A stretch of DNA of 64,000 nt, taken from Bugula neritina. Taxonomy: Eukaryota > Bryozoa > Gymnolaemata > Cheilostomatida > Bugulidae. Position numbers and translations under genes: made by a program. Positions 12,684 to 26,965 of the stretch are shown piece after piece (within the stretch, counting starts at the first letter, position 1; every line of letters starts with the position of its first letter). The stretch covers positions 836,001 to 900,000 of the forward strand of contig OZ037770.1 in the NCBI GenBank assembly GCA_964035545.1, read 5' to 3'. Under the pieces are notes generated by a model. That model did not search any database. It was not told where the DNA came from and saw only the letters and a list, made by a program, of their open reading frames with translations.

Positions 12684-13394
12684 TGGTTTAGTAGTCTTAT
12701 CATTTAATATCTTGGAGATTTTACAAAAAAATGGTCAGAAATGGCTGTATCTATAGATTTTACTAACATTTCAACTGATTTTTTGGGCAAACAGATTAAT
12801 AATAGTGATAAGAGTGCAATGGTTATATAGGTGACCCATTGTGCCCGTGTGGCCAAGTTGAAAATAAATGTGGCTCAAGGTAAAGTTATTTTAGATTTTG
12901 CTATTTTACTAGTTCAGCAATGCACAGACAAGCAAGGGCAACAATATCAATATAAAAACTAGGTTTGTTATCTTTCAGTGTAAAAAGTTATAAAGCTTTA
13001 ATGAAGTCTTAAAAAATTTACAAAGGGTAAGTAAAAAGTTTTTGACTTGCTTTTCAGCCTATATTATGTTCTACAAGTGCTGAAAATACAATGGATAAAT
13101 AATTATGTCGTTGCATTTCTATTTAAAAAAATCACAATTCTTATAAGTCAATAATTTCTTTCGCAATTTGACCGGCTTTTTGTACCCCTATGGCGGTTGT
13201 GAGTACGTGTTGAGTTAAAGAAAAAAGTTTTTATATTTCAATATAAAAAACCAGTTATCATTAAGCTATCATGCAGTGTATTGATTATTTGCTATGTAGC
13301 CATACACATTTTTTTTAATTCAGACACAATAAAATGCATTATATATGTCACATTTGCTATTTCAATAGGTTCACTTTGTGTCAGGATTTAAGCA

Positions 13395-13730
13395 TTAAAG
13401 CCCATTTTTAGCTTGAGATTTAAATCTTTAGACCAGCTATTATTTCTCTCCGAACAAAGGGTTTGCTGCTAGGCTACCTTTACAAGTCATCTGTGAGAAT
13501 GTTTGTTTTAACAACACAGCTGTATGGCTATTGTGAGAAAAATTTCTGTTAAAAACACAACTGTGTGTTGAACCCTGATTTAAACATTGTTGTCAATTTT
13601 TCCTTCGATTTAAATTTTTATACAAGCTATTATTTCTCTCCTAACAGAGTGTTAGCTGCTAGGCTACCTTTACAAGTCATCTGTGAGAATGTTTGTTTCA
13701 ACTATGCCGCTGCATATGGCTAAATGCATT
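13395..13730. repeat. Diverged tandem repeat, about 180-bp unit
   Basis: The block around AGCTATTATTTCTCTCC...GCTGCTAGGCTACCTTTAC occurs at about 13436-13505 and again at about 13625-13695, with a third relative at about 16425-16495. It belongs to the duplicated flanking sequence of the NTase-TPR locus. Confidence 0.75.
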
Positions 13731-14519
13731 GCCAAATAGTTAGAGAATTGTGAATAGTATAGATATGTGATAGTATAGTGAATAGTGAAAGTTGTTATAT
13801 AGAAATACCCACTCAAAGCTTGAATAAACCCAAATTTTACAGAAAACACTTAACTAATAGTTATATAATATATGGTTATATATTATAGACTACATATAGT
13901 TACATGCTGCCAATATAATCATCACTATCTAGCACAACTATAGTCTATTTTAAAACTAGAATACAGTTGATAGTTGAAAGAGTTCACTGTAGGTTTTATA
14001 TCTTGTTTATTCTAAAAATTGAATAAGTTGAATGCATTCATAGAAATATGACAACAAGATCTTCATTACAATGCCACACACTCAAGACAAGATATTATAC
14101 TATATAGTTATATAGTTTACCTGGTAATATTGAAGGAGAGAGAAGAAACTCTTAGCAGTCTGTAGAGTAGAGCAGCTCCTCTATTTGCCAGTTCAACCAA
14201 ATCTAAAACAAATTGATACATATGTAATCTTAACAATATCACATCATCACCCAGGGTAAGTAACTTACATTTCTTTATAACTATTGTTTTACAACAGAAA
14301 TATGGTTCACAACCAATTATTAGAATGATGGTTTGAACTGGTAATAAAAGCAAATAAATTTCTTGAAACAATGCACTATTTCTCGATTAGTTTTAGTCAT
14401 CAGGTTTACATGGACATATTATATAAAATTTTATATGTATGTACATGATGCTACAAATATAGGAAATAAATGCACAACTATATATAAGTATACACACAAT
14501 TATACAAGTATATATACAC

Positions 14520-15545
14520 ACCCAGCATCACACCAGATATTTTGGTGAAGTTTCTAATATATCAGAAATTAGAATTAGTAGATAACTCTTTTACACACTC
14601 ATGTTTTTATTACCTATAACAGATACATTTTTTTTCAATGTATAGTCTATATCATTCCAATAAAGCAGATATGAGCAGATTAGGAAAATGTTGGTTAGCT
14701 TCTGTATATTATTACTTTAGTCTCAATCTACACAAGTTAAAACAGCTCACTATATATAATGTGGTAGGTACAGTAATGGAAAAACTAAAAGTATAGTCTA
14801 TTGTATTAGTAGTTTATTGAGTTGTCAAGTTTTTTTCAAATAAATATAGTTAATAATGAATCTATTTACCTCAACCCTGTCTATCACTAGCTCTATGTTC
14901 TATATTCTGTGTGGCTGATCATACTAATATTACTTCTTCATTGAGTACAACAGTCAGCATACAAGGAGAGAACAACTTCTGTCAATTTATCTGAATATTT
15001 CAGACAAGATCCTGGCAGAGAAAATAATAAACATGTATATTTATTTGTTCATATAAACACTTTGAAATAGCTCTGTTTAAAGAGTGTTTGTTTATCTATA
15101 TTGATTGCCTGTTATTGAAAAGCCTTATCAGTTTTTATACACACATGCCCACATACAGCATGTATAAATATTTGAAAATTATGGGTTCAGTTTTCTAAAA
15201 TCACCATCAAATATTTTCAGATTGTAATTGAAAAAATTAACAGTCTATAAATGCGCTCTTAAGTCATGTAAATTACCACAACATGAGCTGTATAGTTGCC
15301 TAGCAACAGCTATTAGTGTTGTGGTTCTTTGTTTATACAACAATATAGTCTATGGATATAAAACATATGCCTATTGCCTATTGACGTCATCATCTCCATG
15401 ACAACACATAAACATATAAACTGTAAAACAGCTTGCCTTGGATACGCAATATTGTACTTGTAAAAATTATTATGTAGGAGTGCCTATACTTTGTTATATG
15501 CAAAGCATATCAATTATACAAGTATATACACAACTATACAAGTAT
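14520..15545. repeat. Third, gene-less copy of the NTase-TPR 5' flank
   Basis: This block aligns with 10810-11850. Shared landmarks include GAGCTGTATAGTTGCCTAGC (11588 and 15284) and the CAAGATCCTGGCA motif (11298 and 15006). It contains no NTase or TPR coding sequence, so the upstream flank was duplicated locally without the gene. Confidence 0.8.
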
Positions 15546-16062
15546 ATATATACAACTATACAAGTATATACACAACTATATAAGTATATGCGCAACTATA
15601 CAAGTATTTGCACAACTATACAAGTATATATACAACTATACAAGTATATATACACAACTATACCGGTATATACACAACTATACAAGTATATACACAACTA
15701 TACAAGTATGTACACAACTATACAAGTATTTGCACAACTATACAAATATATACACAACTATACAAGTATATATACACAACTATACCGGTATATACACAAC
15801 TATACAAGTATGTACACAACTATACAAGTGTATATATACAACTATACAAGTATATACACAACTATATAAGTATATGCGCAACTATACAAGTATTTGCACA
15901 ACTATACAAATATATACACAACTACACAGTATATACACAACTATACCGGTATATACACAACTATACAAGTATACCCACAACTATACAAATATATACACAA
16001 CTATACAAGTATATATACACATATACAAGTATATACACAACTGTACAAGTATATACACCATT
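15518..16062. repeat. Minisatellite with about 20-bp unit
   Basis: About 27 imperfect copies of a unit close to ACAACTATACAAGTATATAC. Overlapping plus-strand frames of up to 175 residues arise only because the unit has no stop in several frames. The paralogous position at 11815-11880 has about three units, so the array expanded in this copy. Confidence 0.9.
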
Positions 16063-16499
16063 ATATAAAAATTTTAAAGTCAGAGAAACTTACCTGAAAC
16101 TGAGACTCACTGGTAAAATTACTTTGAAGTTATGAAAGAAATCTTTACCGTAGAGAAACTATCAGAGGAACCACATGCAAACATTCTACAGGACTAAGTG
16201 TTGAGTTGAAGAGAAATCTTTATATTATATGTGGCTGTAATAAGCCAGTTAGCATACTATATACGGTCTGTTAATTATTATGTTTTTGTTGATGAAAAGA
16301 AATCTTTACAATTTAGAAAACAATATCATGGAATATGTGGAATTTGATATTTCAATAGGTTTACTTTGTGTCATGAGTTAAACCTTAACATCAAGTTTTT
16401 GCTTTGATTTATGTCTTTAGACCAGCTATTATTTCTCTCCTAACAAAGTGTTTGCTGCTAGGCTACCTTTACAATTCATTAGCAAGAATGTTTCGTTTT

Positions 16500-17220
16500 A
16501 AAACGTGCAGCAGTGTGTTTAAGTAAAAGCCTTAATAATTTTGTCAACTGCAAGAGTCTATAGAGTTTCATTGTAATGACCTTGCCCAGGGCACCTGCAT
16601 GCCATGACAAATGTCACATGTAGTACATGCAGCAGTCAAATAATGACAAGGCTGTGTGATAATGCTTCAGTTTGATATGCTTCAAACTTGAAAGTATATG
16701 GCTGTGAGAAAATGACAACAAAAAGTTTTCGTTATAATATAATGTGTGGTGTCTTAAGCTTTGCATCAGGGTCATTTTACTTAATTCAATACTTTTTAAT
16801 TAATTCTCTTGTTGAAATCAAATAAATATTGACTTTGCAAAAATTAGTAATTATTAGTAATTAGGTTTTCAGAAATATCTTACAAGGTTTTCATATTTCA
16901 CTATTTAGAAGATAACTCCTACTTGTTTTCATAGCCTACTGCACCAAGGCTTGTTCTCTTCATCAATAGAGAAACAGCTTGCTTATATATATAGACAGCG
17001 TGAACTTTAACCCTTTGTATATAACTGTTTTGTTTACCATAATTTAGATTTATGTTCACTTGGATCTTTAATTGTTTTTCAAATGGTGGCAAAAGCAAAA
17101 AGTGAAAGAAGCTACTGCCTAAAATTATTTTAAGGCCATTGGTGATGTCAGGAAAAGCATCCAGTCATAATAGCTTAGTGATCTGTGCCTAATCTGAACA
17201 AATCTTTAGGTAACTTTAAA
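16500..17220. other. Non-coding stretch
   Basis: No gene seen. A TIR-like fragment of the MITE family (GGGTCATTTTACTTAATT) occurs at about 16769-16786. Confidence 0.5.
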
Positions 17221-17239
17221 AAACAACCCTTCTCATCAA

Positions 17240-17585
17240 GGTTTTCTCATAGGGATAGTGACCTATATAAACTTGTGTGCACTTTCAATTCAAAACCAGA
17301 TTGTATAACCACAAATCAACTTTTAACAACAAAACAAAAAAGAACCATACTGAATTGAGCAAATATATCTGGAAACTAAAAGACAAGAACACCCATTTTG
17401 ACATAACATGGAAAATTATAAAAAAGACCAACTCATACAACAAAGTCACTAAAAGGTGCAACCTCTGCCTATGGGAAAAATATTTCATAATATACCAGCC
17501 CAGCAAATCTTCCCTTAATAACAGAAATGAGATTCTATCCACATGCAGACATGCACGTAAGCACTACCTGGGCAACATCACATAA
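17240..17585 (+). pseudogene. Penelope-like retroelement, C-terminal GIY-YIG endonuclease remnant
   Basis: The frame ending with TAA at 17583-17585 encodes the hallmark block of the Penelope-like element endonuclease: FKTRLYNHKSTF, then ELSKYIWKLKD, then RCNLCLWEKYF and CRHARKHYL. In intact elements this domain lies C-terminal to the reverse transcriptase and cuts the target DNA. The start of the GIY-YIG core (TYINLCA) is in another frame just upstream (about 17258-17280), so there is a frameshift, and no reverse transcriptase is recognisable further 5'. The copy is a 5'-truncated, dead fragment. A second copy of the same end is at 49.88-50.05 kb. Confidence 0.8.
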
Positions 17586-17924
17586 CAATACTAACAATTC
17601 TCAACCATAGTACTACCTAGTATAAATTACCCTTTCCATCAAACATCTAGCTTTTATAGGCTAATCCTTTAGAAAAAGAGCAATTTAATTAATTAATAGA
17701 TAACACCAAATCCACCACTATGTTTGCATTTCGTTTTACGTTGTGTTTAGCATGATAGTTTTCTTTATGTAAAAATTTGAATAATTGGTATGCTTCATAG
17801 ATTTTATTTATTTTTAGTCTAACACCTGACGAGTGCAGTTTACTGTACGAAACTATATAGTCGTGTGAGATTTTAAATAAAAAATATATATGTATCATTA
17901 ACAATCTGAACACACTACATTATA

Positions 17925-17925
<1 letters not shown>

Positions 17926-17960
<35 letters not shown>
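17926..17960. repeat. Short (TA)n tract
   Basis: A TA-dinucleotide run between the Penelope endonuclease remnant and the hammerhead-like motif. Confidence 0.9.
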
Positions 17961-17965
<5 letters not shown>

Positions 17966-18010
17966 GTATACGAGAAACATTGTTGATTTATTACTTTATT
18001 AGGTAAAGTA

Positions 18011-18059
18011 ATTACACTGATATTTCGGGTACCACTGTACCCATCTTCAGAGTAGCAAT
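18011..18059 (-). ncRNA. Hammerhead-like ribozyme motif (degenerate or minimal)
   Basis: On the minus strand CTGAAGA (fits core CUGANGA) is followed, after one T, by a perfect 6-bp stem GGGTAC/GTACCC with loop AGTG, then GAAA. Stem I could form between ATTGCTACT and AGTGTAAT with an internal loop, and stem III would be a single A-U pair before TC. Pseudo-LTRs of Penelope-like elements are known to carry minimal hammerheads, and an endonuclease remnant lies 430 bp away, though on the opposite strand. Weak stem III and the extra T make activity doubtful. Confidence 0.4.
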
Positions 18060-18299
18060 GAATGAAATTCAAAAATTATTACGTTACGTTAGACGTCATG
18101 CATGACACAAAGAATAGAGAGTGGCAGTTATTGTAAATTATTGAAACTTAGGGAGATAACCTTTTTTATATATTACGCAGGTCAAAAATTGTACTGATTT
18201 TTTGCATAAAAAATAAATTAGAGTTGACAAAAAATAGATATCCAAATATAAAAACAGCAAGAATTAGTGAAACTATGCGAGAGTGCTGATGATGATCCC

Positions 18300-18580
18300 C
18301 ATGACATGACAACTCCAATGAATGATGCAACGAGCAACACTCAATGACTGTTAGCTGAATTATTATGACCCACCTTTACTGGCATTCATATTAAAATTTT
18401 GCAATTATTCATAAAAACTAGGTATTTATACTAGTTTATTACTCATATTTTTACACACATATATTGTTCATTTGCAACACAATGTTGTGCAAACAATTGA
18501 TGATTACCATTTTTAATAAATAAATAAAGTTTGATAGTAATACTTTACTAAACAATAGTTTGATCTGATTCATCAAAGCT
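18300..18580 (+). repeat. Dispersed repeat, copy without MITE insertion
   Basis: It aligns with 27560-27700 followed by 28128-28250. Shared blocks are CTCCAATGAATGATGCAACGA and the CAACACAATGTT region. It supplies an unoccupied site for the MITE at 27707. Confidence 0.65.
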
Positions 18581-18599
18581 ATTGAACTTTATTGAGCTT

Positions 18600-19600
18600 T
18601 TTTATACAATTACTTTAGTGGGTTATTTTTTATACAAGTATGTTTATAGTTATATAACTTGTAATGGGGAATTTGTTTAAAATATTGAAAGTGTTTGACA
18701 TAAGCTGAGAGATTAGAAAGAAAGTAACTCTTAAAAATAAATATTAGTGAATTTCTCACAGTGGATATTAATATTGTAAGAGTTGTGTAAGGGTTGTGTC
18801 CCCAAGTATATCTGATTGTAAGGAGTTATACTACCATTGTATATCGAAAGGACAACTTTCCTCTGATAGGGTGTTTTTAATACACCTGGCCTAACAGTGT
18901 TTACATCACTATGCTACCTACGAACAATCGGAACAAAGGAGGGGACTAACTAATTAGAGCTAATAGCTAGGGCGCTAGGATAGCGGCAGTTGAACAGTGG
19001 CATTATTGATTTAGATAGGTTGCGTTATACCGTCTGCAATTATGTAGCGTGATTTTATTATTTGTGACTAGTTTTACTTGTGTGATCTTTAGGTGTAAAT
19101 AAATGCTTTATTATTCTACTCTAACTTGCCATGAGTGTTGCATTAACTTTGATATAACCCGTAATTCGTAAATTTTACAACAATATATTGAGTGTAACAA
19201 ATATTATACTAAGCATAAAAAATCTAACTAATATATATACTATAAAATATACTAAATGGAGTAAATGAAACAAGTAAGTCAAATACTATAGGTACTAAAA
19301 AATATTATATTCTCTACCATTGAACTATAACTTTAGTTAGAATGATTTAGTTCATTGCTTTCTACCAGCCTATTTCTCCTTGGCCATATCTACAGATGCT
19401 GAGGTTTAGGAAAATCCGGTGATATCATATAGCAACATTGAATACAGCACTTCAGTGGTGATCCTTACAACACACCACCATTTTCTATTCCACTGAGTCA
19501 ATCACTGTGTTCAACCTAAACTCAGTTCCAAGCCAAGTTAATTGAGTCGTGGAAAAACGCAGATTAATCTTAGCTGAAAAGCTCCTTTATATACTAATGG
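18600..19600. other. Non-coding stretch
   Basis: No gene, RNA or repeat recognised beyond general AT richness. Confidence 0.5.
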
Positions 19601-19604
19601 GTAT

Positions 19605-20083
<479 letters not shown>

Positions 20084-20249
20084 GTTTCTCAATTTCGTTA
20101 TTGCTTCATCTACTTCCATGAGCACGAAAGTCGAAAATCATTATAGTCATGCCCAGTGATCACAGAGAAAGTTGGAAATGTAGATGCAGGAGCAGACAAT
20201 TGCAGTATAATACGAAACATTTAGAGTTGTCTCTGGGGTCATAGATTTC

Positions 20250-20420
20250 ATGCAGGGTGCAAAAAAGCCTGGTGATTCATGCGGTGCAGAACCTGGCATT
20301 GCTTGTCTCGGTCGATTAGGTGCGCCTATAGGTTCGTGTCGGTGCCAGACCAAACAATCATTTTACACTAAATTTAACAGTGAGGTTTGCAATATATCTG
20401 ATAAGCCAAATAGTTTTTTT
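20250..20420 (+). other. Candidate orphan coding exon, cysteine- and glycine-rich
   Basis: A GC-richer island encodes AKKPGDSCGAEPGIACLG followed by GAPIGSCRC, with four cysteines in about 25 residues, like a fragment of a small secreted disulfide-rich domain. No splice partners are identified and the frame decays into AT-rich sequence after about 20390. A chance open frame remains possible. Confidence 0.2.
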
Positions 20421-21040
20421 TTACATTCCAAGGTTATGTTTTTTGTTGCCGTTAATTTTTGTTCTACTGTTATTTTTTGATTAAATTAGAAATTTAATTT
20501 AATCAACCCGCCCTTCCGGTGTTGCAGTAGCTTTTTGGCAGCTTTCCAAAAAACATTGTGTAACGAAAGCTATTTGTGAAAGCTTTTGCGATAGCTATTT
20601 ACTAACAGTTTTTCTTCGATGAGTCAGTATGGCTCAATTTTCCTCCCGCTAAAGATGCAAGCAATCTATACTTAAATGTCAAAATAATTGTAAATATCAA
20701 GTATTATATTATCTTTTGTTTTGAACTTCATTAACTAAATGTTTTGTCAGCTATGTAATTAATGTTAAGTTAACAATATGTTTGTAATTTTCATGGTTAT
20801 GGGTTACAGTACAAGTATGAGTACAAGTATGAGTATGAGCATGAGTCTAAGTATGAATGAAGTCTAACTAAGGAAATATACTGTTGACAATAGACAAAAC
20901 TAGAGTTGTGGCCTGCATCTGTGTCCTCCATCCATTCACCCTTCATTAAGTGAATCATAATACATAGGCATCCGTGCCAAACAGCATCCGTGCTGACGCA
21001 GCAAAAATTATCAGCTGATACTGTAACCACTATCGGCTGT

Positions 21041-22160
21041 CACAGTACTGAGTCTACACATACATTGTATTTACAATATCCAGGGTACTGAGTCTACACA
21101 TACATTGTATTTACAATATTCAAGGTACCGAGTCTACACATACATTGTATTTACAATATCCAGGGTACTGAGTCTACACATACATTGTATTTACAATATC
21201 CAGGGTACTGAGTCTACACATACATTGTATTTACAATATCCAGGGCACTGAGTCTACACATACATTGTATTTACGATATCCTGGGTACTGAGTCTACACA
21301 TACATTGTATTTACAATATCCAGGGTACTGAGTCTACACATACATTATATTTACTATATCCAGGGTACTGAGTCTACACATACATTGTATCTACAATATC
21401 CAAGGTACTGAGTCTACACATACATTGTATTTACAATACTCAGGGTACTGAGTCTACACATACATTGTATTTACAATATCCAGGGTACTGAGTCTACACA
21501 TACATTGTATTTACAATATCCAGGGTACTGAGTCTACACATACATTGTATTTACAATATCCAGGGCACTGAGTCTACACATACATTGTATTTACAATACT
21601 CAGGGTACTGAGTCTACACATACATTGTATTTACAATATCCAGGGTACTGAGTCTACACATACATTATATTTACAATATTCAAGGTACTGAGTCTACACA
21701 TACATTATATTTACTATATCCAGGGTACTGAGTCTACACATACATTGTATCTACAATATCCAAGGTACTGAGTCTACACATACATTGTATTTACAATATC
21801 CAGGGTACTGAGTCTACACATACATTATATTTACTATATCCAGGGTACTGAGTCTACACATACATTGTATTTACATTATCCAGGGTACTGAGTCTACACA
21901 TACATTGTATTTACTATGTCCAGGGTACTGAGTCTACACATACATTGTATTTACTATGTCCAGGGTACTGAGTCTACACATACATTGTATTTACAATATC
22001 CAGGGTACTGAGTCTACACATACATTGTATTTACAATATTCAAGGTACTGAGTCTACACATACATTATGTTTACTATATCCAGGGTACTGAGTCTACACA
22101 TACATTGTATTTACAATATCCAGGGTACTGAGTCTACACATACATTGTATATTTACAATT
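21041..22160. repeat. 40-bp minisatellite, about 28 units
   Basis: Units follow CAGGGTACTGAGTCTACACA plus TACATTGTATTTACAATATC. Every unit is exactly 40 bp with only point differences (for example TACTATATC variants recurring in blocks), so higher-order amplification is likely. The first unit abuts CACAGTACTG and the last ends in TATATTTACAATTTTTC. Confidence 0.97.
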
Positions 22161-23920
22161 TTTCGGGGAAAATGTTGGGATAAAGTGAATTGTAATGTAG
22201 TGCATCATGATGTAGTGTAGTGTAAATTGTGATGTAGTGTCGTGTATTTTGCACTTCAATATATAAACAAAGACGGAAGTCTTCTATTTTAAACCATACA
22301 TCATTATATATTATATACAGTTATCTCCACCTGCATAGGTTATACAACACTTTCAGAGTATCTACTAAGTAATGATATATTTGTTTGGGGATTATCTCCT
22401 CTGATAGTGTCACATATTTTAACCCTCACTCTGCAGGGCTGACTGGTTCAGCTGCAGCTGGTAAATGAAATATAAATCACTCTGTGTGTCTGTAGATCCA
22501 TCTAAGAGAAGAAGAGGTGGGTTCATGATTCTCTACTGCCCTCTCTCTCCTTGACTCTGTGCATGTGTCTGTAGATTGGTTCTCTCATACTGCTTGCTAT
22601 AATAATAACACATACACAGCTACTTACCATCATCATATTGAATAACATTATATTCATTCAGTAAGTCGTTTAGGTATTTTAATAATGCCTTGCTGATTTT
22701 ATAATATATTACTTGTTTTTTTAAATTATAAATCTTCTCTCACTGCTCTAGTACTATGCATATGCTAGCTAATTCTTTCTCAATTTAGGCCACGAGTGTT
22801 ATTTTGGCTACTCTAAACAGCTCATATAGTTGATTCCATATAACTTCAATTTTGTAGTTACTACAAACTGTTGTCATCATTAGAATTTTTATCATAATTT
22901 CAGCTAATTATATGATAAATATTATCAATTGTGGTAGAATGACCTATATATTTCAATTGGTTTAACAGCATTCTGGTCTTCACAAATTCCAAAACATGAG
23001 AAAAGCATTTCATTTGAATTTTAGTGAGTTTAAACATTTGAATGTAACATTGTCTTTGGTCTCTTTATACTTTAATATGCACATAGCAGCAAGGCATACA
23101 GCTACTAACCAAGCTAAAATATCATAAGATTATATATAATTCTAAGTTCAAAAGAAAATAAATAACGTAATTGAAACATTGAATGATTGACGAAATAAAA
23201 ATTTTGCTCTGCAAATGCTATAAAAAAAGCAACGATGACTTCAAGTAGAAAAGTGCTTTGATGTTGAAAGGTAGCTATGAAAACATTTTATCCCAAATGG
23301 TTTAGCTAACGTAGCTTAAACATGTTAGTAGAGGCTATTGGTTACCATAAAGGTTAATATTATATTTTAATTAATGTATTTGGTAACTACGAGTACTCTG
23401 GGTGCACTAAGGGGTCACTACCTATTCTATAGCCTACAAAAATGACGTGATCTTAGAGCAAAATTACTATAACTGCCCGAATAATTGCGCCCTAAGCTTG
23501 GTTGTTACGTGGAATAGTCATAGAGTTATAGAACCTACAGGTACACCCATATTATATATACCAGTAGGGAATCCGAAAGTGCCCTATAATTGAGTATGTT
23601 AAAGCTCAAGAATGCAGCATGTTTAAAGTTTACTGCTGCTTTTATCGGTTCCTACTCTGTCAACATATTTCTCTGCCAACTCTCAGATGCATAGAATTAC
23701 AAGTCAGCTGCAAATCCTTCACATTATATGTGATGTCATACACATGATGTATGTGTAAACTTTGTGCGGCATTATTATCTTTTTACTGCTGATAACTTTT
23801 TCCAGTTCAATTTCTTTAGCTGAGACTGAGTGTGCTTCAATAATGGTTGTGCAACACGTATAGCTATACACTGTCTTTATAGCCACATATAAAACTGTAG
23901 CAAATCTATAAAGTTATGTA
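22160..23920. other. Non-coding stretch
   Basis: A short GATGTAGTGTAGTG-like simple repeat at about 22190-22250. Otherwise nothing recognised. Confidence 0.5.
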
Positions 23921-23926
23921 AATGGT

Positions 23927-24420
<494 letters not shown>

Positions 24421-25019
24421 GTGAGCTTATATGATTATTTTCAATTCACTCAGCACAATAAGTATCTTTTCTAAAGAATTTTTTCTCAAATTCTTCATTG
24501 CTTCCTAAAAATAAGATTGAAAACTCATAAAACAGATTTCTTGAACTGACAAGTGATGCTATATTGGTGTCCCTGTATGTGGTGTTTATTCATTCATTAC
24601 ACAATTCATGCCGGAATACCAACCACCCAGTTTGAATGCTAATCACTCACTCATTATTCTTGAGTAACAAGAAACTGAATTGAGCCATGCATATACTGTT
24701 GATAAATTTATATATTGTCACATTTAGTTAGCAACATTCCTCACTGATTTATATATTATGGTGTACGTGTCAAGAACGTTGATGGATGTGTTTGTTTGTT
24801 TGCACACATGGCTGATTTTATTAGACTGTGACCCAATAAGACACAATTGTGCTTTGAATTTTGAATATAATACTTATAGCTGCACATATATAAATTTTTA
24901 CAACCTTGTGTAGAATCCACGCTATAATAAATCAAATTGTTTCATGAACAGAAGTATTTAAAAGAGAACAGAGTTTGAAATTATAAACTATTATTGTCGG
25001 TGTGCTTCTTACCAGGAAC

Positions 25020-26888
25020 ATGTTTCTGAAAATCACTTTTGCATTGATTGGTAAGTTTTTAAACTGGAATTTTGCAAATTACCTGATGACTATATATACT
25101 GCTTATACAGAACTCATCAAAGTAGGTTACATGTATTTCTTATTTGTCTATAAACTTATCTCATAATATCCTCAAACACACATTGCAGCCTACAAGTGGA
25201 TATGCTAGCAACATTTAATCCAATTTATTGCATTATCATTTGAAGAATATGCACAGTTTTTATTAAATGCAACATTTATTAGTTTCCAATATACATGATG
25301 AATTGTCAGCTATTTAACAAGAATGTTTTTGAACTATAATATAGGAACTTTTATCTCGTGTGTTAAAAACAGTTTTTATTAGAATATCAGAATAATCATT
25401 TGTAAAGTTTTAATTTTGTTTTGTGTTGCAGCAATGTTGGCCGGCCCTGCAGGGGCTAGCACACGCTGTAATCTGTATAACCTTGGTGTAAATGCTGGAC
25501 TCTCTTGTGGCCTACAATGGTGGCAATCAAATGACCTTGGGCAATCAATTACAGTTTCTAACAAGATATCAGACTTTACTCGGAATGTTATGGACACCAT
25601 TGACCCAGCTCTGTACAGCAGTATTAATTCCACCTTGGCCGGGCAAATTGCGGCTGAGTCAAATGATCCTTTAGCCAAAATTATTGAATCTGCTCTTACA
25701 GTGTTGCCTTCTTATTCTAATTTTCTGTCCGACATTCTGTACAGCTTAGAGTTGACTCCAAATATATTGTATATTTTCAATCTGCCTCAAGATTTTGCAA
25801 CCAAAAAGTTCTTGCAGCAGCTGGCAAAAGAATATTTTGACTTTTCATGTTCACCGTAAGTAGTTTGTATTCATTGCAAATTTGTGTTTATTATAGGGCA
25901 TGTTATAGTGTTATGTTGGCCTATAACTGTAAATGGTAAAAGTACTGAACTTCATGCAAGAGATTATATTACGGCCTAATTCTCTCCACATTGTAGATAT
26001 GGAGTTAAACAATTTACAAGCTGCATTTCCAACTGGGTTGATGCCAATTGTGACACAGAGGACAATGTGGCTTACCTCAACCATATTATCAACAGCCTAG
26101 CCAATGAATACTGTGATGGGAACTCTGTTAAATCCAGTGTTTTGAGAAGTGAGTTAATTGATCACAAACTTTTTAATTTCTAAGTAGAAATAAAACTAGA
26201 TTGGTCGCTAAAAACAGCAGCTGCATTTGACATCAACCTTGCCCTTATGAGTGACAGGGAAAAATGACATACTTTAAAGTTTTTACTGCAATATATTATT
26301 TCAGCATACTTTGAATCAAATCTGCTTATATACTGTACTCTCCCAATTGGTTTACATTATTATAATTTATGTGAACATAATGTGTCTACATGTTTGCAGC
26401 TTTCAACAGAAACTTCGGAGAGCTTGGAAAAGAACTGGTAAAATTTTACGGAGTTGAAAAAGATCCATCAAGTCCTTTTCAGTTCCGTCTGTCGAATAGC
26501 TCTCTCTTTTCAGACATCATCTCTGGTGCTATAAACCTGACAGCTGTGGCAGATATTGCTAATACTTGCAATCCACTTTTATTAGCATTGGGTAATGAAA
26601 CAACAGAGCTGAGTCAGGCAAACAGCACAATCGGCACTGGTGATGCCTTGCAAAGTATCAAGGGGTGAGTACGACAACTCCAGATATGTTACACATAGTG
26701 TGATGTCTTTGGACATGTCCTCTTTCTTTTATTCAAAAGTCAATTTGGGTCTAGACCTGCATAATGATTAAAGCATATATGTTACTATAAGATAAGCCTG
26801 AATGTTATACTATAATATACTTGGTGCTTTCTAATCTATAATTTTGTTAACCAAGACTGAGCTTGTTTATTATCACCTTTGCATTGCA

Positions 26889-26965
<77 letters not shown>

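Noticed and set aside
15438-16135. 112-175-codon frames rich in [12 protein letters not shown]
   Set aside because: They arise from a stop-free 20-bp minisatellite in several frames at once, and the paralogous locus lacks the array.
16769-16800. A third complete MITE
   Set aside because: Only one TIR-like end is visible; no matching inverted end within 600 bp.
17285-17542. Minus-strand frame over the Penelope endonuclease remnant
   Set aside because: It is the antisense of the recognised endonuclease block.
21041-22160. CRISPR array
   Set aside because: Units are head-to-tail 40-bp copies with no unique spacers; the genome is an animal's with introns.
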